DNA of 64,000 nucleotides from Actinomycetales bacterium JB111 (lineage in GTDB: Bacteria; Actinomycetota; Actinomycetes; Actinomycetales; Actinomycetaceae): positions 62,001-126,000 of the forward strand of contig FUHX01000079.1 in NCBI GenBank assembly GCA_900163555.1. The letters run 5' to 3'. The translations under genes were made by a program, and so were the position numbers. Below, piece by piece: positions 27,706 through 38,242 of this stretch (the first letter of the stretch is position 1; the number at the start of each line of letters is the position of its first letter). Below the pieces are notes generated by a model. It had not been told where the DNA came from, searched no databases, and worked only from the letters and a program-made list of their open reading frames with translations.

Positions 27706-28958
27706 CGCGGAGTGGCGACCGGTGCGTCGGCGAGCGACGGGCTCTCCGGGGCCGGCACCTCGGCCGATCCCGCCGCCGGCACGAGCGCCGACGTGCGGGC
27801 CACCCAGTCGGCGAACTGCCGGGTCTGCTCGGCGAATGCGTGCACGTCGCTGTCCCAGGGGTTCTTGAAGAAGCAGCCGAGCTCGGCGACGACGCCGGTC
27901 TGGCCGGCGTCGGAGGCGAGGACGAGCGAGCGGACCAGGTCGAGCACCAGGGGAGCGGCGAGGCTGGAGTCGTACGCGCTCCACGTGGTCTGCAGGGTGA
28001 CGCGGCTGCCGAGGAACCCGACCGCGTGGATGTGGTCCCAGGCGGTCTTCGTGTTGCCCATGTCCGGCACGTTGTCGATGTGCAGCGGGGCGACGACGTG
28101 GTCGCCGGCCAGGGCGTGCAGGCCCCGGTTCTTCGAGGCCAGCTTGGACTTCACGGCCTCCGGGTCGGCGAGGGTCGCGCCGTCGCCGCCGCCGAGGACG
28201 TTCGTGCCGGCCCAGGAGAGGACCTTGAGCCCGCGGGCGGTGAACATCGGCGCCAGCACGGTGCGGATGAGGGTCTCACCGGTCTTGCCGTCCTGGCCGG
28301 CGATCGGGATCCCGGCCGCCTGCGCCCGCGCCCACAGCACGGGGAGAGTGATGCCGGCGGACGGGGTGAAGCACGCGTACGGGGAGCCGGCCTGGATCGC
28401 GGCCGCGGCGGCCACCGAGCTCGGGGGCAGGACGGTCAGCCCCGGCGTGCTCACGGCCTTGACGAGCTCGGCCTCCGAGTGGAACGCCGGGTGGTCCTGC
28501 GGCAGGGGCTCCGTGGAGGAGATGTCGACGACGACCACGGTGCGCAGGCCGTTGCGCTCCTTGAACGCGAGGATGTCGGCCGCCATGGTGTCGATGTCGT
28601 GCTGCTGGGTCGGCCCGTCGTTCGGGACGAGCCGCACCTCCTCGTCCGTGCGCGCGAGGTCGCCGGAGACCGCGGAGACGAGCTCGGTGGGAAAGAGTCC
28701 ACCGGCCGCGAGCTGGTCCGCACGCTTGTCCAGGGGGGTGGAGGCGATGTCGTGACCGCCGACGACGATGTCTGTGAAGGGGGCGAACGGCGCACCGGCG
28801 AACTCGCTGTTCGCGGTCGTTACGCCGTACGGCTCGATGAGCTCACGGGACAGGGCGCCCACTCCGACGGTGGCGGTGGTCGCAAGCGATCCGCGCCCTC
28901 CGATGAACCACGCTCCGACCTTCGCATCCGTGCGGGGCGATCGTGTGTTGTCGAACAT
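27702..28958 (-). CDS. Inositol-3-phosphate synthase
   Basis: 418-residue NAD-dependent enzyme family that cyclises glucose 6-phosphate to inositol 3-phosphate. [18 protein letters not shown] is the NAD-binding N-terminus; [48 protein letters not shown] and [16 protein letters not shown] are the conserved catalytic blocks. It heads the ebo/isoprenoid operon. GGAAGGAA lies ahead of the ATG. Its placement suggests production of a cyclitol phosphate for that pathway, though supply for phosphatidylinositol or mycothiol is an alternative. Confidence 0.9.
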   Translation of the reverse strand: MFDNTRSPRTDAKVGAWFIGGRGSLATTATVGVGALSRELIEPYGVTTANSEFAGAPFAPFTDIVVGGHDIASTPLDKRADQLAAGGLFPTELVSAVSGDLARTDEEVRLVPNDGPTQQHDIDTMAADILAFKERNGLRTVVVVDISSTEPLPQDHPAFHSEAELVKAVSTPGLTVLPPSSVAAAAAIQAGSPYACFTPSAGITLPVLWARAQAAGIPIAGQDGKTGETLIRTVLAPMFTARGLKVLSWAGTNVLGGGDGATLADPEAVKSKLASKNRGLHALAGDHVVAPLHIDNVPDMGNTKTAWDHIHAVGFLGSRVTLQTTWSAYDSSLAAPLVLDLVRSLVLASDAGQTGVVAELGCFFKNPWDSDVHAFAEQTRQFADWVARTSALVPAAGSAEVPAPESPSLADAPVATPR

Positions 28959-29036
28959 GGTCGTTCCTTCCCTTGTCGTACCTGAGCGTCATTGCCGCGG
29001 GACGGGTAGCGAGGCCCTCGTCGGCCCGTTGATCGC

Positions 29037-29066
29037 ACACTACGTCACTTTTTTTCGACCGTGCAA
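29037..29066 (-). promoter_or_regulatory. Putative promoter of the inositol-phosphate synthase/ebo operon
   Basis: Reading on the minus strand, TTGCAC (29066-29061) and TAGTGT (29042-29037) are 18 bases apart with a run of seven A residues in the spacer, an AT-rich island in a GC-rich gap. The start would lie about 75 bases upstream of the ATG at 28958. The rest of the 256-base divergent gap to proS shows only the proS -10 box. Confidence 0.5.
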
Positions 29067-29201
29067 TAAGGTCGGATCCGCGGTGCGGAGGTGGCTCCAA
29101 CGGTTGCCTCGGTGCGGCGATCGCGCAAGTCGGACGGGCCGCCGTCGGGCACATGGCGCATGTGCGCGCGGAGGGCGGCACGCCCACCGCGCCGCACCGC
29201 C

Positions 29202-29207
29202 TACCCT
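29202..29207 (+). promoter_or_regulatory. -10 box of a leaderless proS promoter
   Basis: TACCCT ends 7 bases before the proS ATG, which has no Shine-Dalgarno sequence. This spacing places the transcription start on the start codon. Confidence 0.55.
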
Positions 29208-29214
29208 TGTGCCC

Positions 29215-31002
29215 ATGCTCTCCACGATGTCCTCCTTCTTCCTGCGCACGCTGCGCGAGGACCCCGCCGACGCCGAGATCATCAGCCACAAGCTGCTCGT
29301 CCGCGCCGGCTACATCCGCCGCGCCGCACCGGGCATCTACACGTGGCTGCCGGCCGGCCTGAGGGTGCTCGGGAAGGTGGAGCGGATCGTCCGCGAGGAG
29401 ATGGCCGCGATCGGCGTCCAGGAGGTGCACTTCCCGGCGCTGCTGCCCCGCGAGCCCTACGAGGCGACGGGCCGTTGGACCGAGTACGGCGAGAACCTGT
29501 TCCGCCTGCAGGACCGACGCAAGAACGACTACCTGCTCGCGCCCACGCACGAGGAGATGTTCACCCTCCTGGTCAAGGACCTGTACTCGTCCTACAAGGA
29601 CCTGCCCGCGCAGCTGTACCAGGTCCAGACGAAGTACCGCGACGAGGCCCGCCCGCGCGCCGGCATCGTCCGCGGGCGCGAGTTCATCATGAAGGACGCG
29701 TACTCGTTCGACATCGACGCCGACGGGCTCGCGGCCTCCTACGAGCTCTACCGGGGCGCCTACCTGCGGATCTTCGAGCGCCTCGGGCTGCCGGTCGCGG
29801 TCGTCGAGGCCGACGCCGGCGCCATGGGCGGCTCCCGCTCCGAGGAGTTCCTCTTCCCGACGCCGGCCGGCGAGGACACGTTTGTCCGCTCGCCCGGGGG
29901 GTACGCGGCCAACGTCGAGGCCGTGGTCACCCTCGTCCCGGAGCCGGTCGTCCACGACGTGGAGCCCCCCGCCCCGACGATGGTCCGCACCCCCGGCGCC
30001 GACACGATCGACACGCTCGTCACCAGCCTGGACGCCGAGGCCCCGCGGACCGACGGCCGCCCCTGGGCGGCCGCGGACACGCTGAAGAACCTCGTGCTCG
30101 CCCTCAGCCACCCGGACGGGGAGCGGGAGATCGTCGTCGTCGGGATCCCCGGCGACCGGGCGATGGACGAGAAGCGCGCCGAGGTGGCGTTCGCGCCCGC
30201 AGAGGTCGAGACGGCCACCGCGGACGACCTGCGCAAGCACCCCGAGCTCGTGCCCGGCTACATCGGCCCGCGTCCCGAGCACGCGCGCGGCGACGAGAAG
30301 GCGGTGCGCTACCTGCTCGACCCCCGCGTCGTCGACGGCTCGGTCTGGGCGTCCGGCGCGGACGAGGACGGCGTGCACGTGGTCGGCCTCGTGGCGGGCC
30401 GCGACTTCGTCGCGGACGGGACCGTGGAGATCGCCGACGTCCGCGCCGGCGACCCCGCCCCGGACGGTTCCGGTCCCCTCGAGCTCGCCCGCGGCATGGA
30501 GATGGGGCACATCTTCCAGCTCGGCACGAAGTACGCCGAGGCGCTCGGCCTGAGCGTCCTCGACCCGAACGGCAAGGCCGTCACCGTGACCATGGGCTCC
30601 TACGGCCTCGGCGTGACCCGCGCGGTCGCCGCGATCGTGGAGGCCACGGCGGACGAGAAGGGTCTGAGCTGGCCGGCCGTCGTCGCGCCATTCCACGTGC
30701 ACGTCCTGGCCACCGGCAAGGGTGAGGAGATCTTCGCGGCCGCCGCGGACCTGGCGGGCCGGCTCGCCGATGCGGGCGCCGAGGTCCTGTACGACGACCG
30801 CCCCAAGGTCTCCGCCGGCGTGAAGTTCGCCGACGCCGAGCTCATCGGCGTGCCGTACTCGCTCGTCGTCGGGCGCGGCCTCGCGAACGGCGTGGTCGAG
30901 GTCCGCAACCGGGCCACCGACGAGCGCGAGGAGCTCGCCCCCGACGACGCCGCGGCCGAGATCCTTCGCCGCCTCGCGGCGGACGGGGTGCTGCCGGAGT
31001 AG
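29215..31002 (+). CDS. proS: Prolyl-tRNA synthetase (bacterial type)
   Basis: 595-residue class II synthetase attaching proline to tRNA-Pro. Motif 1 region GAGYIRR-like [17 protein letters not shown], motif 2 [19 protein letters not shown], the INS editing domain between about residues 220 and 400 ([19 protein letters not shown]) and motif 3 [14 protein letters not shown] are all present, followed by the anticodon-binding domain with [19 protein letters not shown]. Length is that of bacterial-type enzymes with the editing insert. Start chosen at 29215 by homology and the leaderless -10; longer in-frame readings cross the divergent promoter. Confidence 0.95.
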   Translation: MLSTMSSFFLRTLREDPADAEIISHKLLVRAGYIRRAAPGIYTWLPAGLRVLGKVERIVREEMAAIGVQEVHFPALLPREPYEATGRWTEYGENLFRLQDRRKNDYLLAPTHEEMFTLLVKDLYSSYKDLPAQLYQVQTKYRDEARPRAGIVRGREFIMKDAYSFDIDADGLAASYELYRGAYLRIFERLGLPVAVVEADAGAMGGSRSEEFLFPTPAGEDTFVRSPGGYAANVEAVVTLVPEPVVHDVEPPAPTMVRTPGADTIDTLVTSLDAEAPRTDGRPWAAADTLKNLVLALSHPDGEREIVVVGIPGDRAMDEKRAEVAFAPAEVETATADDLRKHPELVPGYIGPRPEHARGDEKAVRYLLDPRVVDGSVWASGADEDGVHVVGLVAGRDFVADGTVEIADVRAGDPAPDGSGPLELARGMEMGHIFQLGTKYAEALGLSVLDPNGKAVTVTMGSYGLGVTRAVAAIVEATADEKGLSWPAVVAPFHVHVLATGKGEEIFAAAADLAGRLADAGAEVLYDDRPKVSAGVKFADAELIGVPYSLVVGRGLANGVVEVRNRATDEREELAPDDAAAEILRRLAADGVLPE

Positions 31003-31045
31003 GAGGGGCCTCGCCGCGTGCTACGCGCGGTGCTACGGTTGGGAG

Positions 31046-31297
31046 ATGGCCACCATCTCGCACCGAGAGCTCCGGAACCAGTCCGCGGACGTGCTGCGCC
31101 GTGTGGCGGCCGGGGAGGCGATGGAGGTGACGAACCACGGGGTGGTCGTCGCCTATCTCTCGCCGACCCCGTCCCCGAAGCTGCCGTTCCCGGTCTCGCG
31201 CCCCGCGCGCAGGAACGGCGGGTGGTCGAGTCTCCCGACTGTCGACCTCGGGCACCCGGTCGCCGACATCATCGACGCGGAGCGCGAGGACCGGTGA
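31046..31297 (+). CDS. Antitoxin of the Phd/YefM type (VapB-like)
   Basis: 83-residue protein opening MATISHRELRNQSADVLRRV, the standard start of Phd/YefM antitoxins, which bind operator DNA through this N-terminal domain and neutralise the partner toxin with the C-terminal tail. NHGVVVAYLSP is the second conserved strand. A TACGGT box 6 bases before the ATG and GGGAG right next to it could drive leaderless or weakly led expression. It overlaps the toxin start by 4 bases. Confidence 0.85.
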   Translation: MATISHRELRNQSADVLRRVAAGEAMEVTNHGVVVAYLSPTPSPKLPFPVSRPARRNGGWSSLPTVDLGHPVADIIDAEREDR

Positions 31298-31707
31298 CGG
31301 CGGAGGCCGCCGAGCCGACGATGTCGGGGGTCGTCTATCTCGACACGTCCGCCGCGGTGAAGCTCATCAGCCGTGAGCGGGAGTCCGGCGGACTGCGTCG
31401 GTACCTCGACACCGGCCCGACCATCGTCTCGAGCGATCTCCTGGAGACCGAGCTGCGGCGGATCGGGGTGCGGTACGGGATCGACCAGGTGCTCATCACG
31501 GAGATTCTCGACGGCGTCACCCTGACACCCCTGACGAGGGATCAGTTCCGCGACGCGGGGCTGTACCCGCAGACCGGCCTTCGGAGTCTCGACGCACTGC
31601 ACCTTGCGGGCGCTCTCGGCGTCGACGCCTCGGCGTTGGTGACCTACGACGTGCGGCTCGCGGAGGCCGCTCGCGCGCACGGCATGCAGGTCGTCGCTCC
31701 GGAGTGA
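31294..31707 (+). CDS. PIN-domain ribonuclease toxin (VapC-like)
   Basis: 137-residue PIN-domain protein. The acidic metal-binding residues are visible in VVYLDTSAAVKL (Asp), SSDLLETELRR (Glu), RSLDALHLAGAL (Asp) and VTYDVRLAEAA (Asp), matching VapC RNases that cleave tRNA or rRNA. The GTG at 31294 overlaps the antitoxin stop; an ATG at 31321 would give 128 residues and begins just before the domain. The pair forms one type II toxin-antitoxin operon inserted between proS and the ferritin-like lipoprotein gene. Confidence 0.87.
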   Translation: MTAEAAEPTMSGVVYLDTSAAVKLISRERESGGLRRYLDTGPTIVSSDLLETELRRIGVRYGIDQVLITEILDGVTLTPLTRDQFRDAGLYPQTGLRSLDALHLAGALGVDASALVTYDVRLAEAARAHGMQVVAPE

Positions 31708-31747
31708 CCGGCCCCGACCGGCCCGCCGCCGACTACCCGGTCGCCGG

Positions 31748-32743
31748 TTACCCGGTCGCGGTCTCGCCGGTCACGGTCTCGCCGGAGGCCGACTCGGCGT
31801 CCGGGGCGGAGCCCGGCAGGCCCGGCAGGGCGCCCGGGTCCTCGCCGAGCGAGGCGAGCGTGAGGGCGGAGTCGACCGCCGCGTCCACGAGGTCCGCGCG
31901 GTACTGGCCGGGCGCGGTCGTCGCGAGGAAGATCCACTGGTCGAGGAGGTCCTGCTCGGCCTCGATCCGGTACGTGACGGCCTCGCCGTCGGGCCACGGG
32001 TAGGCCGGTTCGCGGGTGTCCGGCGCGCCGGCCGCGAGGGCGGCGTCGATGAGGACCTGCAGGTTGGTCGCGCGCTCGGCGGCCTCGGCGTCGTCCTCCC
32101 GCGCCGCGATGGTCTGCGCGAAGTAGTGGGCCTGGTCCAGGGCGCGGACGGTCGGGCCGTCCGCGACGCCTGCGATGAGGTCCGCGCCCGGCGCCGCCGG
32201 CTCGACGGCGGCCTCCGCCCCGTCCTCCCACGGCAGCTCGGCGGCCGCGAGGTACCGGCCGACCGCCACGGACGTGAGCACCGAGGCGAGGTCCTGGTCG
32301 GTCGCGGGGACATCCGTCAGCACGGTGACGACCTCGTCCGCCGACGACGTGAGCAGGCCGCGCAGGTCCTCGAGCCCGGACGCGGACGCGGGCTCGGGAA
32401 CGGGACGGTTGGACTCGCCCTCCGGGGCGCCGTCGGGCCATGCCACCCAGACCCCGCCGAGGGCCTCGACCTGCTCGTCCAGCCCGGCCGCGACGGCGTC
32501 CAGCGCCTCGAGGACCGACGGGTCCGTCTCGGTCTCGGCGACCGCGCGCGTGGTCTCGGCCAGGTTCTGTGCCTGTATCGCGGCGTCCTGCCGGTGGGTC
32601 TCCGCGACGCTGGCCGGGCTCGGCCCCTCGGGGCCCGTGTCCAGGCGGAGCCCGCAGCTCGTCAGTGCGATCGCGCCGGCGGCCGCGAGGGCGATCGCGA
32701 ACGGTGCGCGGCGGCGGGGGGAAGGGCGGCTCGTGGTCGTCAT
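31748..32743 (-). CDS. DUF4439 ferritin-like lipoprotein
   Basis: 331-residue predicted lipoprotein. The N-terminus is basic (RPSPRRRAP) followed by FAIALAAAGAIALTSC, with a lipobox LTSC at about residue 30. The C-terminal part (VRALDQAHYFAQTIAAREDD onward) is helical and corresponds to the ferritin-like DUF4439 domain, whose member genes lie next to rimP in actinomycetes. No iron-binding set was verified. The C-terminus ends in a Gly/Thr/Glu repeat (GETVTGETATG). It is convergent with vapC and divergent from rimP. Confidence 0.8.
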   Translation of the reverse strand: MTTTSRPSPRRRAPFAIALAAAGAIALTSCGLRLDTGPEGPSPASVAETHRQDAAIQAQNLAETTRAVAETETDPSVLEALDAVAAGLDEQVEALGGVWVAWPDGAPEGESNRPVPEPASASGLEDLRGLLTSSADEVVTVLTDVPATDQDLASVLTSVAVGRYLAAAELPWEDGAEAAVEPAAPGADLIAGVADGPTVRALDQAHYFAQTIAAREDDAEAAERATNLQVLIDAALAAGAPDTREPAYPWPDGEAVTYRIEAEQDLLDQWIFLATTAPGQYRADLVDAAVDSALTLASLGEDPGALPGLPGSAPDAESASGETVTGETATG

Positions 32744-32794
32744 CACGGACGATGATCCCACCGATCCGGCCCGTGGTCGCGGTGCCCGGACCGG

Positions 32795-32800
32795 TAGACT
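32795..32800 (+). promoter_or_regulatory. Putative -10 box of the rimP-nusA-infB operon
   Basis: TAGACT in the short gap between the divergent DUF4439 gene and rimP matches the -10 consensus. A -35 is not clear. The leader would be about 40 bases and contains GAGGAGG, a strong ribosome site for rimP. Confidence 0.4.
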
Positions 32801-32845
32801 GCTCGACTGTCCCGGAGAGTCAACCGGGCCCACGAGGAGGAACGC

Positions 32846-33325
32846 GTGACCACCGCATCGAACGATCTGGCCGAGCAGGTCCGCGCAGCCGTCGCGGGCG
32901 CCGTCGAGCAGGCGGGACTGCTGATCGAGAACGTCGAGGTGACCGGCGCGGGGCGTCGTCGGACCGTCTCGCTCGTCGTCGACCTGCCGGACGGCCCCGG
33001 GGGCGTGTCCTCCGACCAGATCGGTGAGGTCTCGCGCGAGGTCTCGACCGCGCTCGACGAGATCGACGTCATCCCCGGCGCGTACACCCTCGAGGTGTCG
33101 ACCCCCGGGACCGACCGGCCGCTGACCGAGCCGCGCCACTTCCGGCGCGCCGTCGGCCGCCTCGTCACGGTGACGACCGCCGGGGGGGCGACGACCGCCT
33201 ACGTGGACGACGTCGTCGACGACACCACGCTGAAGCTGAGCCGGGACGGGGCCGAGCACGAGATCGCGCTCGGGGACGTCGTCGGTGCCCGGGTCGAGGT
33301 GGAGCTCAAGCGGCGCGACCGCTGA
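32846..33325 (+). CDS. rimP: Ribosome maturation factor RimP
   Basis: 159-residue factor for 30S subunit maturation. The N-terminal alpha/beta domain contains [20 protein letters not shown] and [20 protein letters not shown], the latter a hallmark; the C-terminal SH3-like domain is about residues 95-155. GTG start with GAGGAGG upstream. It opens the conserved rimP-nusA-rnpM-infB operon. Confidence 0.95.
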   Translation: MTTASNDLAEQVRAAVAGAVEQAGLLIENVEVTGAGRRRTVSLVVDLPDGPGGVSSDQIGEVSREVSTALDEIDVIPGAYTLEVSTPGTDRPLTEPRHFRRAVGRLVTVTTAGGATTAYVDDVVDDTTLKLSRDGAEHEIALGDVVGARVEVELKRRDR

Positions 33326-33357
33326 GCCCCGCCGGACACTTTCTGAGGAGGACATCG

Positions 33358-34533
33358 ATGGACATCGACATGTTGGCGCTGAAGCTCGTCGAGTCGGAGA
33401 AGGGGATCCCGCTCGAGACCCTGATCGGCGCGATCGAGGACGCGCTCCTGAGCGCCTACCAGCGCACGCCCGGCGCCGTGACCCCGGCGCGGGTCGAGCT
33501 CGACCGCCGCACCGGCGTCGTCTCCGTGATCGCCACCGACACCGACGAGGACGGCAACGTCATCGAGGAGTTCGACGACACGCCGTCCGGGTTCAGCCGG
33601 ATCGCCAAGGCGACCGCACGGTCCGTCATCGCGCAGCGCATGCGGGACGCCGAGGACGAGAAGGTCATGGGCTCGTACCGGGACAAGGAGGGCGGCCTGC
33701 TCTCCGGCGTCGTCGAGCAGGGGCGCGACCCCCGCAAGATCATGGTGCGGCTGCCGGACGGCCAGGAGGCCGAGCTCCCGCAGCACGAGCAGGTGCCGAC
33801 CGAGTCCTTCAAGCACGGCGACCGCATCCGCGCGTACGTCGTCGACGTCTCGCGGGGGCAGCGCGGGCCGCAGATCACGCTCTCGCGCACCCACCCGGAG
33901 CTCGTGCGTCAGCTCTTCGCGCTCGAGGTCCCCGAGGTCGCCGACGGCTCCGTCCGCATCGAGGCGATCGCCCGCGAGGCCGGCCACCGTACGAAGCTGT
34001 CCGTGTGGACGTCGGTCGCCGGCCTCAACGCCAAGGGCGCCTGCATCGGTCCCATGGGCGCGCGCGTCCGGGCCGTCATGAGCGAGCTGCAGGGCGAGAA
34101 GATCGACATCGTCGACTTCTCCGAGGACCCCGCCACCTACGTCGGGTACGCGCTGTCGCCGGCCAAGGTGTCCAGCGTCACGGTGGTCGACGAGGGTCAG
34201 CGCGCGGTGCGCGTCATCGTGCCCGACTACCAGCTCTCGCTCGCCATCGGTCGCGAGGGCCAGAACGCCCGCCTCGCGAACCGCCTCACCGGCTGGCGGA
34301 TCGACATCCGCTCCGACGCCGCCCCGTCCGAGCCCGTCGGCCAGACCGCGATCGCGGCCGCGGCCGCCGCGCGCGAGGCCGCGGCGGAGGGGGACGGGGT
34401 GCAGGCGGGTGACGTCACGCCGTCGGGTGACGTGTCGTCGTCGGGCGAGGCCCCGACGTCGGCGGGTGACGTGTCGTCGTCGGGCGAGGCCCTGACGTCG
34501 GACGTCGCGGCGGCGGGCCCGAGCGACGGGTGA
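33358..34533 (+). CDS. nusA: Transcription termination/antitermination protein NusA
   Basis: 391-residue RNA polymerase-associated factor. The order is N-terminal polymerase-binding domain (1-110), S1 domain ([16 protein letters not shown] onward), then KH1 with [18 protein letters not shown] near residue 222 and KH2 with [18 protein letters not shown] near 300. The tail after about 330 is low complexity and contains a 39-base repeat. GAGGAGG precedes the ATG. It overlaps the next gene by 4 bases. Confidence 0.96.
   Translation: MDIDMLALKLVESEKGIPLETLIGAIEDALLSAYQRTPGAVTPARVELDRRTGVVSVIATDTDEDGNVIEEFDDTPSGFSRIAKATARSVIAQRMRDAEDEKVMGSYRDKEGGLLSGVVEQGRDPRKIMVRLPDGQEAELPQHEQVPTESFKHGDRIRAYVVDVSRGQRGPQITLSRTHPELVRQLFALEVPEVADGSVRIEAIAREAGHRTKLSVWTSVAGLNAKGACIGPMGARVRAVMSELQGEKIDIVDFSEDPATYVGYALSPAKVSSVTVVDEGQRAVRVIVPDYQLSLAIGREGQNARLANRLTGWRIDIRSDAAPSEPVGQTAIAAAAAAREAAAEGDGVQAGDVTPSGDVSSSGEAPTSAGDVSSSGEALTSDVAAAGPSDG
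34428..34506 (+). repeat. 39-bp in-frame tandem duplication in the nusA tail
   Basis: Two nearly identical units encode [12 protein letters not shown]-like segments near the NusA C-terminus. They differ by a single base in the second half. The unit is a multiple of 3, so frame is kept. Confidence 0.75.
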
Positions 34534-34913
34534 GGCGCACCACCGAAGTCACCACGGCTGACGGGACGCGAGGGGTTACCATGGTGGGCGGCGCCGAACG
34601 GAGCGATCCCGACGGGAACGAACCGACCGGCCCGGTGCGGACATGCATCGGATGTCGGGCGCGCGCCACTCGGTCCCACCTCGTGCGGATCGTTCTGGAC
34701 ACCCCCACCTCCGTGGCGGTGGACGTGAACGCCTCCGCACCCGGCAGAGGGGCGTGGCTCCACCCGGAGCGCGCCTGTCTGGACCAGGCCATCCGGCGTC
34801 GAGCGATCGGCAGGGCCCTGCGTGCAGCGGGGAACCCGTCGATCGACGCCGTGTCGCACTGGTTCGAGAACGAGAGAACCGCCGGCACCGAGCCGTCGGA
34901 CAGTACGAGATGA
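34530..34913 (+). CDS. YlxR family protein (RNase P modulator RnpM)
   Basis: 127 residues, with the conserved core [19 protein letters not shown] and [22 protein letters not shown]. Members bind RNA, and the Bacillus homologue modulates RNase P. The GTG start overlaps the nusA stop; an ATG at 34581 closer to the core is also possible. It is the usual gene between nusA and infB. Confidence 0.88.
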   Translation: MRRTTEVTTADGTRGVTMVGGAERSDPDGNEPTGPVRTCIGCRARATRSHLVRIVLDTPTSVAVDVNASAPGRGAWLHPERACLDQAIRRRAIGRALRAAGNPSIDAVSHWFENERTAGTEPSDSTR

Positions 34914-34984
34914 AAGCGGGTTGGAAGCCGATGGGCACCCGATGAGTACCCAGCGATGAGCTGCCAGCAATAACCACGGTCCGC

Positions 34985-35010
34985 CCTGTCTTGGGACGGT
35001 CCGAGACAGG
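34985..35010 (+). promoter_or_regulatory. Hairpin overlapping the infB ribosome-binding site
   Basis: CCTGTCT at 34985-34991 pairs with AGACAGG at 35004-35010 around a 12-base loop. The right arm overlaps AGGAG (35008-35012), the presumed ribosome site of infB, so the hairpin could limit initiation on infB. Whether it forms or regulates is untested. The remaining gap 34914-34984 has no clear signal. Confidence 0.45.
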
Positions 35011-35016
35011 AGAAAT

Positions 35017-38000
35017 GTGGCCAAGGTCCGCGTTCACGAGCTCGCGAAGGAGCTCGGCGTCGACAGCAAGACGGTCATGGCGACGCTGCGAGAGCAGGGC
35101 GAATTCGTCAAGTCCGCGTCCTCCACGGTGGAGGCGCCGGTCATTCGAAGGCTGAAGGAGCACTTCGAGTCCCAGGCGCCCAAGGCCGAGGAGTCCACCA
35201 CGAGCAAGGCGCCCGCAAAGGGCGCGAAGTCCGGCGAGAAGACTGCGTCGGGCGACACGGCTGCGTCCGGCGAGAAGACTGCGTCGGGCGACACGGCTGC
35301 GTCCGGCGGCAAGGCCGCCCCGAAGCCGGGTGCGAAGCCCGCCGCCAAGCCTGCGAAGGCTGCGGCGACCGAGTCTGCCGCCGCGTCCGACCCGGCTCCG
35401 GCCGAGGCCGCGCCGGCGTCGGCCGGAGAGTCCGCCCAGGGCGGTGCCGATGCGTCGGCCGCGACCGGTTCGGCCGCGCCGACCCCGGCTGCCGCCGCGC
35501 AGGCGACCGCCGGGTCGAGCACGTCCTCCACGGACGCCGCTCCGGCCGCGGGTGCCGATTCCGCGACGCCGGCTGCCGCCGCGACGCCGGCTGCCGCCGG
35601 TGCTGCGGCGTCGACCCCGGCCGCCGAGGCCGGTTCGGCCGAGGGTGAGGCGACGTCGTCCGGTTCGGCCGCGTCGTCTGCCGCGCCCAAGCCGGGTGCC
35701 GCCCCGAAGCCCGGGGCGACGGCCGCGCGCCGTGGTGCGTCCGGGGCCAAGCCCGGTGCCCCGCGCCCGGGCAACAACCCGTTCGCGTCTTCCCAGGGCA
35801 TGCCGCGTCCCGGCGGCACCGGGGGCGGCGGTCGACAGGGCGGCTCCGGCCGCTCCGGCGGCGGCGCCCCGCGCCCGGGCAACAACCCGTTCGCATCCTC
35901 CCAGGGCATGCCCCGTCCGGGCGGCACCGGTGGATCCGGTGGCTCCGCCCGTCCCGGACCGCGTCCCGGCGGCCCGCGCCCGAACCCCGGCATGATGCCG
36001 GGCCAGTCGAGCGTCGGCCGTCCAGGTGCAGCGCCCCAGCGCGCCGGCGGTGGCGGTCGAGGCCGTCCCGGTGGCGGTGGCGGTGGCGGCGGTCGTCCTG
36101 GCGGCGGTCCCGGTGGTCCCGGCGGCGGTTTCCGCGGCCGTGGTGGCCGTGGCTCCACGCAGGGTGCGTTCGGCCGCGCAGGCGGTCGTCCGGTCCGCGG
36201 GCGGAAGTCGAAGCGCGCGAAGCGTCAGGAGTTCGAGGAGCAGAGCGCGCCGTCGATCGGCGGCGTGCAGGTTCCTCGCGGCGACGGCACGACGGTCGTC
36301 CGCATCCGTGCGGGCGCCTCGCTCGCGGACTTCGCCGACCGCATCGACGTCAACCCGGCGTCGCTCGTCACTGTCCTCTTCCACCTCGGTGAGATGGCGA
36401 CCGCGACCCAGTCCCTCGACGAGGACACGTTCAAGCTGCTGGGCACCGAGCTCGGGTACGTGATCGAGTTCGTCTCCCCGGAGGAGGAGGACCGCGAGCT
36501 GCTCGAGCAGTTCGACATCGACCTCGAGGCCGAGGCGGCAGGCGAGTCCGAGGAGGACCTCGCACCGCGTCCGCCGGTCGTGACCGTCATGGGTCACGTC
36601 GACCACGGTAAGACGAAGACCCTGGACGCGATCCGGTCCACGGACGTCGTCGCCGGTGAGCACGGTGGGATCACCCAGCACATCGGTGCGTACCAGGTGT
36701 CGGTCGAGCACGACGGCTCCGAGCGCGCCCTGACCTTCATCGACACCCCGGGGCACGAGGCCTTCACGGCCATGCGTGCGCGTGGTGCCGAGGTCACGGA
36801 CATCGCGATCCTCGTGGTCGCTGCGGACGACGGAGTGATGCCGCAGACGATCGAGGCGCTCAACCACGCCCAGGCGGCGAACGTGCCGATCGTGGTGGCG
36901 GTCAACAAGATCGACGTCGACGGTGCGAACCCGGCGAAGATCCGCCAGCAGCTCACCGAGTACAACCTGGTGGCCGAGGAGTACGGCGGCGACACGATGT
37001 TCGTCGACATCTCCGCCAAGCAGGGCACGGGCATCGACGGCCTCCTCGAGGCCGTCCTGCTCACCGCGGACGCGGCGCTCGAGCTCTCGGCGAACCCGGA
37101 CAAGGACGCGCGAGGCGTCGCCATCGAGGCGAACCTCGACAAGGGCCGCGGTTCGGTCGCGACCGTCCTCGTCCAGTCCGGAACGCTGCGCGTCGGTGAC
37201 GCCATCGTGGCGGGCACGGCCCACGGCCGTGTGCGTGCGATGCACGACGAGCATGGCAACCAGGTCGACGAGGCCGGCCCGTCCCAGCCGGTGCAGGTCC
37301 TCGGCCTCGCCTCGGTCCCGCGCGCCGGTGACACGTTCCTCGTGGCCCCGGACGACCGCACCGCCCGTCAGATCGCCGACAAGCGTGAGGCGGCGGAGCG
37401 TGCGGCCACCCTGGCCAAGCGTCGCAAGCGCATCTCGCTCGAGGACTTCACGAAGGCTCTGGAGGAGGGGAAGGTCGACCACCTCAACCTCATCCTCAAG
37501 GGCGACGTGTCCGGTGCCGTCGAGGCGCTGGAGGACTCGCTGCTCAAGATCGACGTCGGCGACGAGGTCGCGCTGCGCATCATCCACCGCGGTGTCGGTG
37601 CGATCACGCAGAACGACGTCAACCTGGCGACGGTCGACAACGCGATCATCGTCGGCTTCAACGTGCGCCCTGCGGAGCGCGTGACGGAGCTGGCGGACCG
37701 CGAGGGTGTCGAGATGAAGTTCTACTCGGTCATCTACGACGCGATCGAGGACGTCGAGTCCGCGCTCAAGGGCATGCTCAAGCCCGAGTTCGAGGAGGTG
37801 GCGCTCGGTTCCGCCGAGATCCGCCAGGTCTTCCGTTCCTCGAAGTTCGGCAACATCGCCGGTTCGATCGTCCGGTCCGGCATCATGCGCCGCAACGCGT
37901 CCGTCCGCCTCGTGCGCGACGGCATCGTGGTGGCGGAGAACCTCAAGGTCGACTCACTGCGGCGCGAGAAGGATGACGTCACCGAGGTCCGCGAGGGCTT

Positions 38001-38088
38001 CGAGTGCGGTATCAACATCGGCTACCGCGAGATCCAGGAAGGCGACGTCATCGAAGCCTTCGAGATGCGGGAGAAGCCCCGCGACTGA
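35017..38088 (+). CDS. infB: Translation initiation factor IF-2
   Basis: 1023-residue GTPase that places initiator tRNA on the 30S subunit. The N-terminal IF2_N domain ([20 protein letters not shown]) is followed by a ~350-residue Ala/Gly/Pro/Arg low-complexity region with two copies of [20 protein letters not shown] and a poly-Gly/Arg stretch. The GTPase core has [15 protein letters not shown] (G1), [15 protein letters not shown] (G3) and [10 protein letters not shown] (G4), then domains II to IV ending [23 protein letters not shown] start. A hairpin terminator follows. Confidence 0.97.
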   Translation: MAKVRVHELAKELGVDSKTVMATLREQGEFVKSASSTVEAPVIRRLKEHFESQAPKAEESTTSKAPAKGAKSGEKTASGDTAASGEKTASGDTAASGGKAAPKPGAKPAAKPAKAAATESAAASDPAPAEAAPASAGESAQGGADASAATGSAAPTPAAAAQATAGSSTSSTDAAPAAGADSATPAAAATPAAAGAAASTPAAEAGSAEGEATSSGSAASSAAPKPGAAPKPGATAARRGASGAKPGAPRPGNNPFASSQGMPRPGGTGGGGRQGGSGRSGGGAPRPGNNPFASSQGMPRPGGTGGSGGSARPGPRPGGPRPNPGMMPGQSSVGRPGAAPQRAGGGGRGRPGGGGGGGGRPGGGPGGPGGGFRGRGGRGSTQGAFGRAGGRPVRGRKSKRAKRQEFEEQSAPSIGGVQVPRGDGTTVVRIRAGASLADFADRIDVNPASLVTVLFHLGEMATATQSLDEDTFKLLGTELGYVIEFVSPEEEDRELLEQFDIDLEAEAAGESEEDLAPRPPVVTVMGHVDHGKTKTLDAIRSTDVVAGEHGGITQHIGAYQVSVEHDGSERALTFIDTPGHEAFTAMRARGAEVTDIAILVVAADDGVMPQTIEALNHAQAANVPIVVAVNKIDVDGANPAKIRQQLTEYNLVAEEYGGDTMFVDISAKQGTGIDGLLEAVLLTADAALELSANPDKDARGVAIEANLDKGRGSVATVLVQSGTLRVGDAIVAGTAHGRVRAMHDEHGNQVDEAGPSQPVQVLGLASVPRAGDTFLVAPDDRTARQIADKREAAERAATLAKRRKRISLEDFTKALEEGKVDHLNLILKGDVSGAVEALEDSLLKIDVGDEVALRIIHRGVGAITQNDVNLATVDNAIIVGFNVRPAERVTELADREGVEMKFYSVIYDAIEDVESALKGMLKPEFEEVALGSAEIRQVFRSSKFGNIAGSIVRSGIMRRNASVRLVRDGIVVAENLKVDSLRREKDDVTEVREGFECGINIGYREIQEGDVIEAFEMREKPRD
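35230..35301 (+). repeat. 36-bp in-frame tandem duplication in infB
   Basis: Two identical or nearly identical units, 35230-35265 and 35266-35301, encode [12 protein letters not shown] twice. The unit preserves the frame. Confidence 0.8.
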
Positions 38089-38097
38089 TCGATCCGT

Positions 38098-38127
38098 GGC
38101 GGGGTGCGGCACGTGCCGCACCCCGCC
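38098..38127 (+). terminator. Intrinsic terminator after infB
   Basis: A perfect 30-base palindrome (15-base arms 38098-38112 and 38113-38127) begins 9 bases after the infB stop. There is no U-tract. As a perfect palindrome it acts on both strands. It would separate infB from rbfA unless read through. Confidence 0.75.
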
Positions 38128-38242
38128 GGGGTCGTCACCCTTGCTCATCACCTGCACGACCCGCTCGGCCCTCACCGGCCGGGCGTGACCTCAGCGGCGG
38201 CCGGCTCCCGGTCGCCGCTCCTTCGCTACCTGGGAGGCACCC

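Noticed and set aside
34576-37587. A 1003-codon open frame antisense to infB
   Set aside because: Its sequence is Arg/Gly/Thr-rich low complexity with no domain and mirrors the codon bias of infB. High GC makes such antisense frames common.
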